Counted from the stretch's first letter, positions 16,109-26,207 are shown. The stretch is 64,000 nucleotides of DNA from Roseovarius halotolerans (GCF_900172255.1 NZ_FWFU01000001.1:124001-188000), one strand, 5' to 3'. Notes: generated by a model not told the origin, from the sequence alone. Translations and numbers: made by a program.

Positions 16109-17236
16109 ATGAGCGACACGCTGCGCAGGACGCCGCTGCATGCCCTGCACCTGGAATTGGGTGCCAAGATGGTGCCCTTTGCGGGCTATGACATGCCGGT
16201 GCAATACCCTCTGGGGGTGATGAAGGAACATTTGCACACACGCGCGGCGGCGGGTCTGTTCGATGTCAGCCACATGGGGCAGGTCATTGTGCGCGCCGAG
16301 GGTGGTTACGACGCCGCGGCGCTTACTCTCGAGGCGCTTGTGCCGGTCGATATCCTTGGGCTCGGAGAGGGGCGTCAGCGCTACGGGGTCTTTACCAACG
16401 AGGCGGGCGGGATAGGCGATGATCTGATGATCGCGCATCGGGACGATCATCTTTTTGTTGTGGTCAACGCCGCCTGCAAGGAAGCCGATATCGCCCACAT
16501 GCGCGCCGGGATGCCGGGCTGCGAGGTCGAGGAGATCACCGACCGCGCGCTCTTGGCGCTTCAGGGCCCGCGCGCCGAGGCGGTGTTGAGCGCCCTGGTC
16601 CCGGATGTGCGTAACATGCGGTTCATGGATGTCGCGGTTCTGGATAGCGATTATGGAGAGCTCTGGATATCCCGGTCTGGCTATACCGGTGAGGACGGGT
16701 TCGAGGTTTCCGTCGCGAATGAAAACGCCGAGGCCTTGGCCCGCGCCTTGCTGGCGAATGACGAGGTGGAGCCGATCGGCCTTGGTGCGCGCGACAGCCT
16801 GCGCCTTGAGGCGGGGCTTTGCCTTTACGGGCATGATATCGACAGCACGACGACGCCGGTCGAGGCCGCGCTGGCCTGGGCGATCCAGAAGCTGCGCCGC
16901 AATGGCGGCGCGCGCGCTGGCGGCTTTCCCGGCGCGGACGTCGTTCTGGAGCAGCTTGAAAGCGGCGCATCGCGTCGCCGCGTGGGGCTGCGTCCCGAGG
17001 GGCGAGCGCCGATGCGCGAGGGCACCGAGCTATACGCTCGGGAAGAGGGCGGCGCGCCGCTGGGGCGTGTGACGTCTGGTGCCTTCGGCCCGACGATCGG
17101 TGCGCCGATGTCGATGGGTTACGTGCCATCCGAGATGGCCGAAACCGGCACCATGCTGTATGGCGAGGTGCGTGGAAAACGCATGCCGGTGAAGGTGGCG
17201 AAAATGCCATTCACCCCGGCCAATTTCAAACGCTGA
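16109..17236 (+). CDS. gcvT: glycine cleavage system aminomethyltransferase (T protein)
   Basis: A 375-residue folate enzyme that takes the aminomethyl group from lipoylated H protein, releasing ammonia and 5,10-methylene-THF. The N-terminus [20 protein letters not shown] and the folate-binding region with [10 protein letters not shown] near residue 190 are characteristic. GGGAGG at 16097-16102 is six bases before the ATG; the in-frame ATG at 16052 falls between riboswitch and gene and lacks family sequence. It is the first gene of gcvT-gcvH-gcvP and the direct target of the glycine riboswitch. Confidence 0.97.
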   Translation: MSDTLRRTPLHALHLELGAKMVPFAGYDMPVQYPLGVMKEHLHTRAAAGLFDVSHMGQVIVRAEGGYDAAALTLEALVPVDILGLGEGRQRYGVFTNEAGGIGDDLMIAHRDDHLFVVVNAACKEADIAHMRAGMPGCEVEEITDRALLALQGPRAEAVLSALVPDVRNMRFMDVAVLDSDYGELWISRSGYTGEDGFEVSVANENAEALARALLANDEVEPIGLGARDSLRLEAGLCLYGHDIDSTTTPVEAALAWAIQKLRRNGGARAGGFPGADVVLEQLESGASRRRVGLRPEGRAPMREGTELYAREEGGAPLGRVTSGAFGPTIGAPMSMGYVPSEMAETGTMLYGEVRGKRMPVKVAKMPFTPANFKR

Positions 17237-17255
17237 CTTCAGGGGAGAGCGACAT

Positions 17256-17615
17256 ATGAAATTCACCGAAGAACACGAATGGCTGCGCGCTGATGGCGAC
17301 GTGGTGGCAGTGGGAATCACCGAACATGCCAGCGAGCAGCTTGGCGATGTGGTGTTCGTGGAACTGCCGGAAGTGGGCACCCAGGTCACCAAGGGCGACG
17401 ACATCGTGGTGATCGAAAGCGTCAAGGCCGCAAGCGATATCCTTGCACCCGTGGATGGCGAGATCATCGAAATCAACGAGACGCTGGCCGACGACCCTGG
17501 CAAGGTGAATTCCGACCCTCTGGGCGAAGCATGGTTCTTCAAGATCAAGGCCAGCGATCCCTCGCAGATGGACGAATACATGGACGAGGACGCCTACAAG
17601 GATTTCATAGGCTGA
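17256..17615 (+). CDS. gcvH: glycine cleavage system H protein
   Basis: A 119-residue carrier that shuttles the aminomethyl intermediate between P, T and L proteins on a lipoyl arm. The lipoyl-lysine is K57 in IESVKAAS, and the protein begins [10 protein letters not shown] as usual. AGGGGAGAG lies upstream at normal distance. It is 19 bp behind gcvT. The L protein (dihydrolipoyl dehydrogenase) is not in the window. Confidence 0.98.
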   Translation: MKFTEEHEWLRADGDVVAVGITEHASEQLGDVVFVELPEVGTQVTKGDDIVVIESVKAASDILAPVDGEIIEINETLADDPGKVNSDPLGEAWFFKIKASDPSQMDEYMDEDAYKDFIG

Positions 17616-17715
17616 CACGCCCTGCCGTGGCGGCATTGGCCGCTGCATCCTGATCAACATGTCGGGGCGGCCGCTCGGCCGCGCCCTTGGCCGATGATAT
17701 GAAAAGGGACAGACC

Positions 17716-20565
17716 ATGCCTTTCGAGCCGATCGACTACCTGCCGTATGATTTCGCCAACCGCCGCCATATCGGCCCCTCGCCCGAGGAAATGGCGCAGA
17801 TGCTGGACCTTCTGGGGGTGGATGACCTCGAGGCGCTGATCGACGACACCGTTCCAAAGTCGATCCGTCAGGAGGATCCGCTGGATTTCGGCAAGCCTAT
17901 GTCCGAACGCGAATTGCTGCATCACATGCGCAAGGTCGCCGGGAAGAACAAGGTTTTGATTTCGTTGATCGGTCAGGGCTATCACGGAACGGTCACGCCG
18001 CCCGCGATCCAGCGCAACATCCTCGAAAACCCCGCCTGGTACACCGCCTATACGCCTTATCAGCCCGAGATCAGCCAGGGGCGGCTTGAGGCGCTGTTGA
18101 ACTTTCAGACCATGGTCAGCGACCTGACCGGGCTTGAGATCGCCAATGCCTCGCTTCTCGATGAGTCCACCGCCGCAGCCGAGGCGATGACGATGGCGCA
18201 GCGGGTCGCGAAATCCAAGGCGAAAGCGTTCTTCGTGGATGAAAACTGCCACCCGCAGAACATCGCCGTCATGCGCACGCGCGCCGCGCCTCTGGACATC
18301 GAGATCATTGTTGGCGCGCCCGAAGATCTGGAAGCCGACAAGGTGTTCGGCGCGATCTTCCAGTATCCGGGCACACACGGGCATCTGCGTGACTTTTCGG
18401 GCGAGATGGCGGCCCTGCATGAGGCGAAGGCGATCGGCATCGTGATTGCCGATCCGATGGCTCTGACGCTTCTCAAGGAGCCGGGCGCAATGGGTGCGGA
18501 TATCGCCGTAGGCTCGACACAGCGCTTCGGTGTGCCGATGGGTTATGGCGGCCCGCATGCCGCCTACATGGCCACCAAGGAAGCCTATAAACGCGCGTTG
18601 CCGGGGCGTCTGGTCGGGGTATCGGTCGACAGCCACGGCAACCGGGCCTACCGGCTGGCGCTGCAGACCCGCGAACAGCATATCCGCCGCGAGAAAGCCA
18701 CCTCCAACGTCTGCACCGCGCAGGCGCTTCTGGCGGTCATGGCGTCGATGTATGCAGTGTTTCACGGACCCAAAGGCCTCAAGGCGATCGCGCAGCGCAT
18801 CCACCGGAAAACGGTGCGCCTTGCCAAGGGGCTCGAGGCGGCGGGCTTTCATGTGGAGCCGGACGCGTTCTTCGACACGATCACCGTCGATGTGGGTCTG
18901 CTGCAACGCGGCGTTCTTCAGGCGGCAGTGCGCGAGGGGGTGAACCTGCGCCGCGTCGGCGACACCAAGATCGGCATCGCGCTTGACGAACGCACCCGTC
19001 CGGCCACGATCGAAGCGGTCTGGCGCGCCTTCGGGATCGTCATGGAGGACCGCGACTTCACCGCCGAATACCGGATGCCCGACGGCCTGCTGCGTTCGTC
19101 GGATTACCTGACGCATCCGATCTTTCACATGAACCGGGCCGAGACCGAAATGATGCGCTACATGCGCCGCCTCGCGGATCGCGACCTGGCGCTCGATCGT
19201 GCGATGATCCCGCTTGGTTCGTGCACGATGAAGCTCAATTCCGCCGCCGAGATGATGCCGGTCAGCTGGCGCGAGTTTTCATTGCTGCACCCGTTCGTGC
19301 CGAATGATCAGGCGGCGGGCTATCGCCAGATGATCGACGATCTGAGCGCCAAGCTGTGCAGCATCACTGGTTACGCGGCGATTTCGATGCAGCCCAATTC
19401 CGGCGCGCAGGGTGAGTATGCTGGCCTGCTGACGATAGCGGCCTGGCACCGTGCCAATGGCGAAGGGCATCGCAAGATCTGCCTGATCCCGATGAGCGCG
19501 CATGGCACCAATCCGGCCAGCGCCCACATGGTCGGCTGGGACGTGGTTGCCGTGAAGTCCGCAGAGAACGGGGATATCGATCTCGATGATTTCCGCGCCA
19601 AGGCGGAACAACACGCCGACAATCTGGCGGGCTGCATGATCACCTACCCCTCGACTCATGGTGTGTTCGAGGAAACCGTGCGCGAGGTCTGTGATATCAC
19701 GCATCAGCATGGCGGGCAGGTCTATATCGACGGGGCCAACATGAACGCGATGGTGGGATTGGCGCGCCCCGGTGATGTTGGCGGCGATGTAAGCCACCTC
19801 AATCTGCACAAGACCTTCTGTATCCCGCATGGGGGTGGCGGCCCGGGCATGGGGCCAATCGGCGTGAAGGAACATCTGGTGCCGCATCTGCCGGGTCACC
19901 CGGCGACAGGCGGCACCGAGGGGCCGGTCTCGGCGGCACCATATGGCTCGCCGTCGCTCTTGCCGATCTCGTGGGCCTATTGCCTCATGATGGGCGGCGA
20001 GGGGCTGACCCAGGCGACGCGGGTCGCGATCCTGAACGCCAACTACATCGCGAAGCGGCTCGAGGGCGCCTATGACGTGCTTTACAAGGGACCTTCGGGC
20101 CGGGTGGCGCATGAATGCATCCTTGACACGCGCCCCTTCGAGAAAAGCGCGGGTGTCAGCGTCGACGATATCGCCAAGCGACTGGTAGATTGCGGTTTCC
20201 ATGCGCCGACCATGAGCTTTCCGGTTGCGGGGACGCTGATGGTCGAACCGACCGAAAGCGAAACCAAGGCTGAACTCGATCGCTTCTGCGATGCGATGCT
20301 GGCCATCCGTCAGGAGATCCGCGACATCGAGGAAGGGCGCAGTGACCGCGAGAACAACCCGCTCAGGAACGCGCCCCACACGGTCGAGGATCTGGTAGGT
20401 GATTGGGATCGCCCCTATAGCCGGGAACAGGGCTGTTTCCCGCCCGGCGCCTTCCGGGTGGACAAATATTGGCCGCCGGTCAACCGCGTCGACAATGTCT
20501 ATGGCGACAGGCACCTGATCTGCACCTGCCCGCCGATGGAAAGCTACGCTGACGCGGCAGAGTAA
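17716..20565 (+). CDS. gcvP: glycine dehydrogenase (decarboxylating), P protein
   Basis: A 949-residue single-chain P protein that decarboxylates glycine with PLP and passes the aminomethyl group to H. The PLP lysine is K699 in HLNLHKTFC, followed by the glycine-rich [10 protein letters not shown] loop. The N-terminal half begins with RRHIGPS, typical of the family. AAAGGGACAG precedes the ATG. It lies 100 bp after gcvH with no terminator seen between, so it should be the last gene of the riboswitch-controlled operon. A hairpin at 20579-20602 may end the transcript. Confidence 0.98.
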   Translation: MPFEPIDYLPYDFANRRHIGPSPEEMAQMLDLLGVDDLEALIDDTVPKSIRQEDPLDFGKPMSERELLHHMRKVAGKNKVLISLIGQGYHGTVTPPAIQRNILENPAWYTAYTPYQPEISQGRLEALLNFQTMVSDLTGLEIANASLLDESTAAAEAMTMAQRVAKSKAKAFFVDENCHPQNIAVMRTRAAPLDIEIIVGAPEDLEADKVFGAIFQYPGTHGHLRDFSGEMAALHEAKAIGIVIADPMALTLLKEPGAMGADIAVGSTQRFGVPMGYGGPHAAYMATKEAYKRALPGRLVGVSVDSHGNRAYRLALQTREQHIRREKATSNVCTAQALLAVMASMYAVFHGPKGLKAIAQRIHRKTVRLAKGLEAAGFHVEPDAFFDTITVDVGLLQRGVLQAAVREGVNLRRVGDTKIGIALDERTRPATIEAVWRAFGIVMEDRDFTAEYRMPDGLLRSSDYLTHPIFHMNRAETEMMRYMRRLADRDLALDRAMIPLGSCTMKLNSAAEMMPVSWREFSLLHPFVPNDQAAGYRQMIDDLSAKLCSITGYAAISMQPNSGAQGEYAGLLTIAAWHRANGEGHRKICLIPMSAHGTNPASAHMVGWDVVAVKSAENGDIDLDDFRAKAEQHADNLAGCMITYPSTHGVFEETVREVCDITHQHGGQVYIDGANMNAMVGLARPGDVGGDVSHLNLHKTFCIPHGGGGPGMGPIGVKEHLVPHLPGHPATGGTEGPVSAAPYGSPSLLPISWAYCLMMGGEGLTQATRVAILNANYIAKRLEGAYDVLYKGPSGRVAHECILDTRPFEKSAGVSVDDIAKRLVDCGFHAPTMSFPVAGTLMVEPTESETKAELDRFCDAMLAIRQEIRDIEEGRSDRENNPLRNAPHTVEDLVGDWDRPYSREQGCFPPGAFRVDKYWPPVNRVDNVYGDRHLICTCPPMESYADAAE

Positions 20566-20578
20566 GCGAAAACGGGTG

Positions 20579-20602
20579 GGCGGGCCAAGCGGGCCGCCCG
20601 CC
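20579..20602. terminator. hairpin between convergent gcvP and the ABC permease
   Basis: A 7-bp stem GGCGGGC / GCCCGCC with a 10-base loop lies in the 41-bp gap between the two convergent genes. No T tract is present, so it is a weak candidate. Confidence 0.4.
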
Positions 20603-20606
20603 TGCG

Positions 20607-23126
20607 CTATTCCCTTGCGCGAAGAATGCGGGCTGGGCGCGCCTGCATCGGTCGCCACGCAAAGCCCAGACCCGCCAGAAGGCTTATCAGCGCTCCGCCG
20701 CTGACGATCATCACCGCCGAACCCCATGCGACGGCGAAATCCGTCTCCATCACGAAGTAGGTCACGGCCCACCCGCCTGCGATCCCTGCACCAAGCGCGA
20801 CAAGCCCCGCCGCCGCTCCCAGAAGCGCGGCGCGCAGCGCAAGGCTTTGTAGAATGCGGGCGCGGCTGGCGCCGATTGCCTTGAGGATCGCAGCCTCGCG
20901 GGTGCGGGCGGTCTGGTCCGCGGCCGCCGCTCCGATCAACACGAGAAAGCCTGTTAGCAAGGTCGCGGTCGCGCCCCATGCCGTCGCAGATGCCAGTCCC
21001 GCCAGAATGCCCGAAACCCGGTCGATGGCATCGCGCACACGGATGGCGGTGATGTTGGGGAACCGCGCGGAAAGATCGCGCAGGATCGCCGCCTCGGCCT
21101 CGGGCTCAGCATAGACGGTCGAGATGAAGGTGTGGGGCGCTGCCTCGAGTGCGGCGGGGTTCATGACCATCACGAACCCCATTCCAGCGGTCGAGAAGTC
21201 GACCTCGCGCAGCGATGTCAGTGTCGCGTTGATGTCGCGGCCAAGAATGTTGACGGTGATGACGTCGCCAAGCTTTAGCCCGATCTCGGCCGCTTCCTCG
21301 GCGGCGAAGCTGATCTGTGGCGGCCCGTCATATTCTGGACCCCACCACTCGCCTTGGGTGATCGTGGTGCGCTCGGGTAACGCCGCGGCATAGCTGATGC
21401 CCCGGTCGCCCTCGATCACCCAGTGGCCGCCTGCGACCTCCTTGGCCGGGCGGTCATTGATCCGAGTCAGGATCCCCCGCAACATCGGTGCCGAGTCGAT
21501 CCCGGTCACGGCCGGGTCATTTTCCAGACGTTCCATGAAGCCGGGCATCTGGTCCTTCTGGATATCGACGAAGAAATAGGCCGGAGCGCGCGTCGGTAAA
21601 TCGCGCGATATCGCGCTGCGCAAATTCTGGTCGATCTGGCCGACGGCGGCCAGCACCGAGAGGCCCAGGCCAAGCGACAGCACCACCGGACCGGCGGTGC
21701 TTCCCGGCCCGCCGATGGCGGCAAGCGCCCAACTCAATGCGGGACGCCCGTGCGCCGCGGTCTTCATCCGCCGCGCGGCCTGTCTTATCGCGACGGAGGC
21801 AAGGCCAAGCATTACAAGGGCTCCGGCGATACCACCCGCCGTCCACATCGTCAGCATGAGATTGCCGGAAAACCACGTCGCCGCGCTCAGCAATCCGCCC
21901 GTCAGCAGGGTGATTGTCACCAGATAGGGCCAACGCGGCAGCGCTCGGCCCGCACCAAACGCATCGCGAAACAGGGTTGCCGCGCGGATATCCTGTGCAC
22001 GTGCAAGCGGCCAGAGCGTGAAGATCAGCACTGTCAGAACCGAGTAAAGCACCGCCTCACCCATTGGGCCGGGATAGGGCGCAAATACCGCAGGCACCGG
22101 CAAACGCGCCTCGATGAGCGGCGCCAACAGGATCGGTGTGCCAACGCCAAGGCCCAGACCCAGCACAAGACCCAGACAGGCCAACACGCCGATCTGAAGG
22201 AAATAGGTCAGGAAGATGGTTTGCCGGTCTGCGCCCAACGTACGCAGCGTGGCGATGGTTTCGGTCTTGGTCGACAGATAGGCCCGCAACGCCGCCGAGA
22301 TTCCGACGCCTCCCACGGCCAACCCCGAGAGGCCGACAAGCACCAGGAACGCCCCCAGCCGGTTCACAAACTCGGCCACGCGCGGCGCGCCGTTGCGCGC
22401 ATCGCTCCAACGCAACCCGTTGTCGGAAAAGACGGCTTCGGCCTCCTGTTGCAAACCCGCCAGATCGGCACCGGCTGGAAGGTCCATGCGGTAATGCGTG
22501 GAAAACAACGTTCCTGGGCCGAGCAGGCCCGACCCGTCGAGGGCCTCGGTGCGCACGATGGTGCGTGGGCCAAGGCTGAAACCAGCCGTCGCATTGTCGG
22601 GCTCACGGGTGATTTCTGCACTCAGAACGTAGTCATTCGTGCCCAGTTTGAACCTGTCACCCGGTTCCAGCCCCAGCTTTGCGCTCAGAAGCGGGTCCAT
22701 CACCGCGCCGGGTACGCCATCCTGCCCCGCAAGCGCCTGATCCAGTGCCATATCGGGCGAGAGTCCGATCCGTCCCAAAAGGGGGTAGGCGTCATCGACT
22801 GCCTTGATCTGCGTGAGGCCCCGCTCGCCGTCCGACGACACTGCCATCGAGCGGAAATCGACAATCTCCGAGACGCGCTCGGCCTTGGTATTCATCCAGT
22901 CGCGCTCGTCGGCGGTCGCAAAGCGATACGTGAACTCGATCTCGGCATCACCTCCCAGCAGGATCGCACCTTCTTGCGCCAACCCCTCAGTGATACTCTC
23001 GCGCACCGTGCCGATTGCGGCGATTGCAGCAACGCCCAGGATCACACAGCCGAGGAAAATGCGAAAGCCGCGCAAGCCGCCGCGTAATTCGCGACGGGCG
23101 AAGCGCATAGCCGTGAGTAGCCTCAT
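20607..23126 (-). CDS. ABC transporter permease, YbbP/FtsX family
   Basis: An 839-residue inner-membrane protein with an N-terminal membrane helix, a large periplasmic part (about 45-260), then two sets of membrane helices separated by a second periplasmic part (about 515-690), as in YbbP-type MacB/FtsX permeases. Such systems act as mechanotransmission or lipoprotein/lipid-handling machines rather than ordinary importers; the substrate is unknown. The start at 23126 overlaps the ATPase stop by 4 bases (ATGA), so the two form one transporter. The ybbA-ybbP / tesA divergent order is also seen in E. coli. Confidence 0.92.
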   Translation of the reverse strand: MRLLTAMRFARRELRGGLRGFRIFLGCVILGVAAIAAIGTVRESITEGLAQEGAILLGGDAEIEFTYRFATADERDWMNTKAERVSEIVDFRSMAVSSDGERGLTQIKAVDDAYPLLGRIGLSPDMALDQALAGQDGVPGAVMDPLLSAKLGLEPGDRFKLGTNDYVLSAEITREPDNATAGFSLGPRTIVRTEALDGSGLLGPGTLFSTHYRMDLPAGADLAGLQQEAEAVFSDNGLRWSDARNGAPRVAEFVNRLGAFLVLVGLSGLAVGGVGISAALRAYLSTKTETIATLRTLGADRQTIFLTYFLQIGVLACLGLVLGLGLGVGTPILLAPLIEARLPVPAVFAPYPGPMGEAVLYSVLTVLIFTLWPLARAQDIRAATLFRDAFGAGRALPRWPYLVTITLLTGGLLSAATWFSGNLMLTMWTAGGIAGALVMLGLASVAIRQAARRMKTAAHGRPALSWALAAIGGPGSTAGPVVLSLGLGLSVLAAVGQIDQNLRSAISRDLPTRAPAYFFVDIQKDQMPGFMERLENDPAVTGIDSAPMLRGILTRINDRPAKEVAGGHWVIEGDRGISYAAALPERTTITQGEWWGPEYDGPPQISFAAEEAAEIGLKLGDVITVNILGRDINATLTSLREVDFSTAGMGFVMVMNPAALEAAPHTFISTVYAEPEAEAAILRDLSARFPNITAIRVRDAIDRVSGILAGLASATAWGATATLLTGFLVLIGAAAADQTARTREAAILKAIGASRARILQSLALRAALLGAAAGLVALGAGIAGGWAVTYFVMETDFAVAWGSAVMIVSGGALISLLAGLGFAWRPMQARPARILRARE

Positions 23127-23812
23127 GCAGGTAACCCGGCCATATCCGACAGGCACCCATCCACCAGTTCCACCACTCTGTCGCAACGCGCAGCGAGATC
23201 GGGCGCGTGGGTCACAAGAACCAGCGTTGCGCCATGTCGGCGGCTGAGGTCGAAGAGAAGCTCGATGATCGATGCGCCGGTGGCCCCGTCGAGGTTGCCG
23301 GTAGGTTCATCGGCGAGCACGATGTCAGGGCGGGGCGCGGCGGCGCGCGCAAGTGCAACGCGCTGCTGTTCGCCACCTGAAAGTTGCGATGGGTAATGCT
23401 CGGCCCGGTCCGACAGGCCGACCGCCTCCAGCTCCTCGGCGGCGCGCTTGAACGCGTCGCGGTGCCCGGCCAGTTCCAGCGGCGCGGCGACGTTCTCGAT
23501 CGCTGTCATCGTGGGAATCAGGTGGAAGGACTGAAAGACGACACCGAAATGGTCCCGCCGCAGCCGCGCGAGCTGATCCTCGTTCATGGCGGAAAGATCA
23601 TGTCCAAGCGCCATGACTTGCCCTGAACTGGCTCGCTCGAGGCCGCCCATCAGCATGAGAAGCGAAGACTTGCCGGAACCTGATGGCCCGACAAGGCCGA
23701 GCGTTTCGCCTTTCTGGACATCCAGTGTTATCCCGTGGAGTATTCTCACCAGCCCCGCATTGCCCTGAAGCGAAAGCGCGGCGTCTTTGAGTGAAAGGAC
23801 GGGATCGGTCAT
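23123..23812 (-). CDS. ABC transporter ATPase, YbbA-like (LolD/MacB class)
   Basis: A 229-residue ATPase. Walker A is GPSGSGKSSL near residue 42, the signature LSGGEQQRV and Walker B IVLADEP follow, with NLDGATG after it. It is the first gene of the pair with the permease at 20607. The ATG at 23812 interlocks with the tesA ATG at 23811 on the other strand (they share CATG), so each gene's ribosome site lies inside the other's coding sequence. The longer in-frame start at 23878 would extend far into tesA and is not supported. Confidence 0.94.
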   Translation of the reverse strand: MTDPVLSLKDAALSLQGNAGLVRILHGITLDVQKGETLGLVGPSGSGKSSLLMLMGGLERASSGQVMALGHDLSAMNEDQLARLRRDHFGVVFQSFHLIPTMTAIENVAAPLELAGHRDAFKRAAEELEAVGLSDRAEHYPSQLSGGEQQRVALARAAAPRPDIVLADEPTGNLDGATGASIIELLFDLSRRHGATLVLVTHAPDLAARCDRVVELVDGCLSDMAGLPA

Positions 23813-24488
23813 GCAGCTGCGCCTGATTACAAAGAACTTTCTGTCATATGGTGTATGGCGTCTGGTGGGCAAGGTCACGGGCGTCTTTCTTTTTGTCGCA
23901 GCACCTGCCGCCGCTGACCCGGTGACGGTGCTCGCACTTGGTGACAGCCTTACGCAAGGCTACGGCCTGCCTGAGGAAGAAGGATTGGTTCCGCAGCTCG
24001 ATCGTTGGTTGGACGAGAACGGGATTGAGGTGGAACTGATAAATGGTGGTGTCTCCGGGGACACGACGGCAGGCGGGGCGGCGCGTGTCGACTGGAGCCT
24101 GACGCCAGAGATCGGCGGCATGATCGTCGCACTTGGCGGCAACGACCTGTTGCGTGGCATTGCGCCTGAGGTGGCCCGCGGCAATCTTGAGCGGATCCTG
24201 AAAGCTGCGCAGTCAGAGGGTGTCGAGGTGCTGCTCGTTGGCATGACGGCACCGGGCAATTACGGCCAGGACTACAAGACCGAATTCGATGCGATCTATC
24301 CCGAACTCGCACAGGAATATGATGCGCTTCTGTTCAGGAACTTCTTTGCCGGCCTGAACGAGGATGATCCGGCCGAGGCGCGACGCTTCTTTCAGCCCGA
24401 TGGCATTCACCCGAATTCCGAGGGTGTGGCGCGGATCGTCGAGGCGCTTGGCCCTGCCGTCAGCGAACTGGTGGCGCGTGTAAAATGA
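23811..24488 (+). CDS. tesA: arylesterase / acyl-CoA thioesterase I, SGNH hydrolase
   Basis: A 225-residue secreted GDSL hydrolase cleaving acyl-thioesters or short esters in the periplasm. The nucleophile motif GDSLTQGYG starts at residue 44, the oxyanion residues are in GGNDLLRG, and the catalytic Asp-His pair is DGIHPNSEG. A signal sequence covers about residues 1-35. The ATG at 23811 has GGACGGGA upstream; a TTG at 23787 would add eight residues and cannot be excluded. It is divergent from and interlocked with the YbbA-like gene. Confidence 0.93.
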   Translation: MQLRLITKNFLSYGVWRLVGKVTGVFLFVAAPAAADPVTVLALGDSLTQGYGLPEEEGLVPQLDRWLDENGIEVELINGGVSGDTTAGGAARVDWSLTPEIGGMIVALGGNDLLRGIAPEVARGNLERILKAAQSEGVEVLLVGMTAPGNYGQDYKTEFDAIYPELAQEYDALLFRNFFAGLNEDDPAEARRFFQPDGIHPNSEGVARIVEALGPAVSELVARVK

Positions 24489-24491
24489 AAA

Positions 24492-24511
24492 CGGGCCCCG
24501 AAGGGGGCCCG
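24492..24511 (-). terminator. terminator of the first cold-shock gene, possibly shared with tesA
   Basis: A perfect 8-bp stem CGGGCCCC / GGGGCCCG with loop GAAG is followed on the minus strand by TTTTCATTTTA. It starts four bases after the tesA stop, so it may also end tesA transcripts. Confidence 0.8.
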
Positions 24512-24533
24512 CAGGTGTCAGATCGCTTAGCGT

Positions 24534-24740
24534 TCAGGCCAGAGCGATATTCGACGCGGATTCGCGGCCGTCGCGGCCAGCTTCGATGTCGAAGGTCACT
24601 TTCTGGTTGTCTGCAAGGCCGGTCAGGCCTGCGCGCTCGACAGCCGAAATGTGGACAAAGACGTCCTTGCCGCCGCCCTCAGGGGCGATAAAGCCGTAGC
24701 CCTTCGTTGTGTTGAACCATTTGACGGTGCCATTGGCCAT
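24534..24740 (-). CDS. cold-shock domain protein (paralogue 1)
   Basis: A 68-residue CspA-family single-strand nucleic acid chaperone. RNP1 is KGYGFIAP and RNP2 is VFVHISA. It shares about 85 percent of residues with the protein at 26301, with the differences concentrated in the last third. AGGAGAAAT precedes the ATG. A long leader with a hairpin and a conserved upstream block (24762-24817) is shared with the second copy, suggesting post-transcriptional control as known for cspA in enterics. Whether it is cold-induced cannot be told from sequence. Confidence 0.97.
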   Translation of the reverse strand: MANGTVKWFNTTKGYGFIAPEGGGKDVFVHISAVERAGLTGLADNQKVTFDIEAGRDGRESASNIALA

Positions 24741-24761
24741 CCGATTTCTCCTTTGGTTTTC

Positions 24762-24817
24762 GCTGCCCGCCCGAGTGCGGCAGCCCGGCTAAGTCAGAGC
24801 AAGATCGAGTGACTGAG
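24762..24817 (-). promoter_or_regulatory. conserved 5' leader of cold-shock gene 1
   Basis: Reading toward the gene, CTCAGTCACTCGATC (24817-24803) is followed by GCCGGGCTGCCGCA and a 23-nt hairpin GCTGCC/GGCAGC (24784-24762), then AAAGGAG and the ATG. The same order, hairpin size and near-identical blocks precede the second cold-shock gene (26528-26581), while the rest of the two leaders differs. Confidence 0.7.
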
Positions 24818-24940
24818 CCGTGGTCGGAGCAGATGGTCGATAGAGGTAACGTCGCACCAAGAATATGGAACGTGCCAATGCGTCCTGCAAGAGGAAAGCT
24901 GCGGAATTGATCGCACGGCTTTCAGCGGTGGATGTTGGTG

Positions 24941-25495
24941 TCAGATGACGGTGACGACGGTGCCGATCGGAACGCGCTCATAGAGGTCCTTGACGTGTTC
25001 GTTCAGCATCCGGATGCAACCATTCGAAACCGACTGGCCAATTGAGCGCGGGGCGTTGGTGCCGTGAATGCGGAAATAGGTGTCGCGACCGTTCTGGAAC
25101 AGGTAGAGCGCCCGCGCGCCCAACGGATTTTGCGGCCCGCCAGGCTGGACATAATCGTTGTCCTTGAATCGCCCATAGGCCCGCGGATCGCGTTCGATCA
25201 TTTCGTCGGTGGGGCGCCAGGTGGGCCACTTTTTCTTGACGTCGATGGTGGCGGTGCCGGTGAATTGGAGGCCGGCTTTGCCGACGCCGACGCCGTAGCG
25301 GATCGCTTGGCGGGGGGCGGTCACGAAGTAGAGGAAATGGGCGCGCGGCAGCACGAGAAGTTGCCCGGGTTGATACTCGGCGGAAACACGCACCTGGGTC
25401 GGCTTGAATTTCTCTTCCAGTTCAAAGGCTTGCACGGCGGCGGGGAGGCTGGCAGCGGCCAAGCCCGCCCCGATGAAGAAACGTCGGTCGAACAT
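24941..25495 (-). CDS. L,D-transpeptidase (YkuD domain)
   Basis: A 184-residue exported enzyme that forms 3-3 cross-links in peptidoglycan or attaches proteins to it. An N-terminal signal peptide (RRFFIGAGLAAASLPAAVQA, residues 4-23) is followed by the YkuD domain, with the catalytic IHGT histidine and C160 in VSNGCIRM. The RR at its start could indicate Tat export. The ATG at 25495 is preferred to 25516 because FDRRFF begins the signal. It is divergent from the BrnA-like gene. Confidence 0.94.
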   Translation of the reverse strand: MFDRRFFIGAGLAAASLPAAVQAFELEEKFKPTQVRVSAEYQPGQLLVLPRAHFLYFVTAPRQAIRYGVGVGKAGLQFTGTATIDVKKKWPTWRPTDEMIERDPRAYGRFKDNDYVQPGGPQNPLGARALYLFQNGRDTYFRIHGTNAPRSIGQSVSNGCIRMLNEHVKDLYERVPIGTVVTVI

Positions 25496-25594
25496 GGTTG
25501 GGTCCCTCGTTAGCACAGGGGGACGTATAGCCCCTTACTTTGAAAAGGAAAAATCAAAACCCGGCGACAGCTTAAAAATCCTGACCGGCATGGC

Positions 25595-25636
25595 ATCGGT
25601 ATCACGTCTTTATCCCGTCGGTACCGCATCGGTGCG
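25595..25636. repeat. four-unit 11-bp repeat array (copy A)
   Basis: Units begin at 25595, 25606, 25617 and 25628: ATCGGTATC, GTCTTTATC, GTCGGTACC, ATCGGTGCG, each followed by two spacer bases. The exact 11-bp period and the consensus NTCGGTATC recur in the array at 56890-56931. It lies in the divergent promoter region of the L,D-transpeptidase and the BrnA-like gene. Confidence 0.65.
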
Positions 25637-25706
25637 GGCGCACGGTGGGGTCGGGGCTTGTTAACCTTTTTGCCGGCAGGCTGTTCGCGCCCAGAGGAGA
25701 CAGGCG

Positions 25707-26207
25707 ATGACCAGCAAGACCACCCGCCAGCCACCGCGCATGACCAAGACCGAGCGTATCGCACGCGAAGGGCTGATGAAGAACCTGATCCATCTGCATC
25801 GGGACGGCTGGATCACCTCGGTGATCAAGGACGAGGTGCCCGAGGCCTGGCACACGCTGGAAGCCGATCTGGATGTCGAGGAGGCAAAGCAGAAGGTAAC
25901 GCTATACCTCGACCGCTCGGTCGTGCGCTTTTACCGGGCAATGGGGCGGGGCTATCAGGCGCGGATCAACCGGCTGCTGGCGACATGGGCGCAGATGAAG
26001 ATCGCGGGCGAGGTGCAACTGGATGAACATCTGAAGAAACGGCTGGGCTACAGGGAGTCCGGCCCCGACGACGAGCAGGCAGCGAAGGACGAGCCGGATG
26101 CGGGGGACGAGATCGGCGAGAACGAACGAGCCTGGCTTGAGAGCGGCGGCAGGATCAGCTGCGGCGAGTATGACGGAGGCGGGGAAGGCCCCGTGACGCC
26201 GGGCTGA
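25707..26207 (+). CDS. BrnA antitoxin-like ribbon-helix-helix protein, orphan
   Basis: A 166-residue protein. The central part (about 53-90), KVTLYLDRSVVRFYRAMGRG followed by YQARINRLL, matches the BrnA antitoxin fold, where a short strand and two helices bind operator DNA. The N-terminus is basic; the tail from about 112 is acidic and low-complexity. In known modules the toxin gene brnT lies immediately upstream; here the upstream neighbour is a divergent L,D-transpeptidase and no small toxin ORF is seen. AGGAG precedes the ATG at normal distance. Probably a domesticated DNA-binding protein rather than a toxin-antitoxin module. Confidence 0.72.
   Translation: MTSKTTRQPPRMTKTERIAREGLMKNLIHLHRDGWITSVIKDEVPEAWHTLEADLDVEEAKQKVTLYLDRSVVRFYRAMGRGYQARINRLLATWAQMKIAGEVQLDEHLKKRLGYRESGPDDEQAAKDEPDAGDEIGENERAWLESGGRISCGEYDGGGEGPVTPG

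Noticed and set aside
21750-23087. 445-codon plus-strand ORF
   Set aside because: Antisense to the ABC permease; composition rich in Arg, His and Gln typical of shadow frames.
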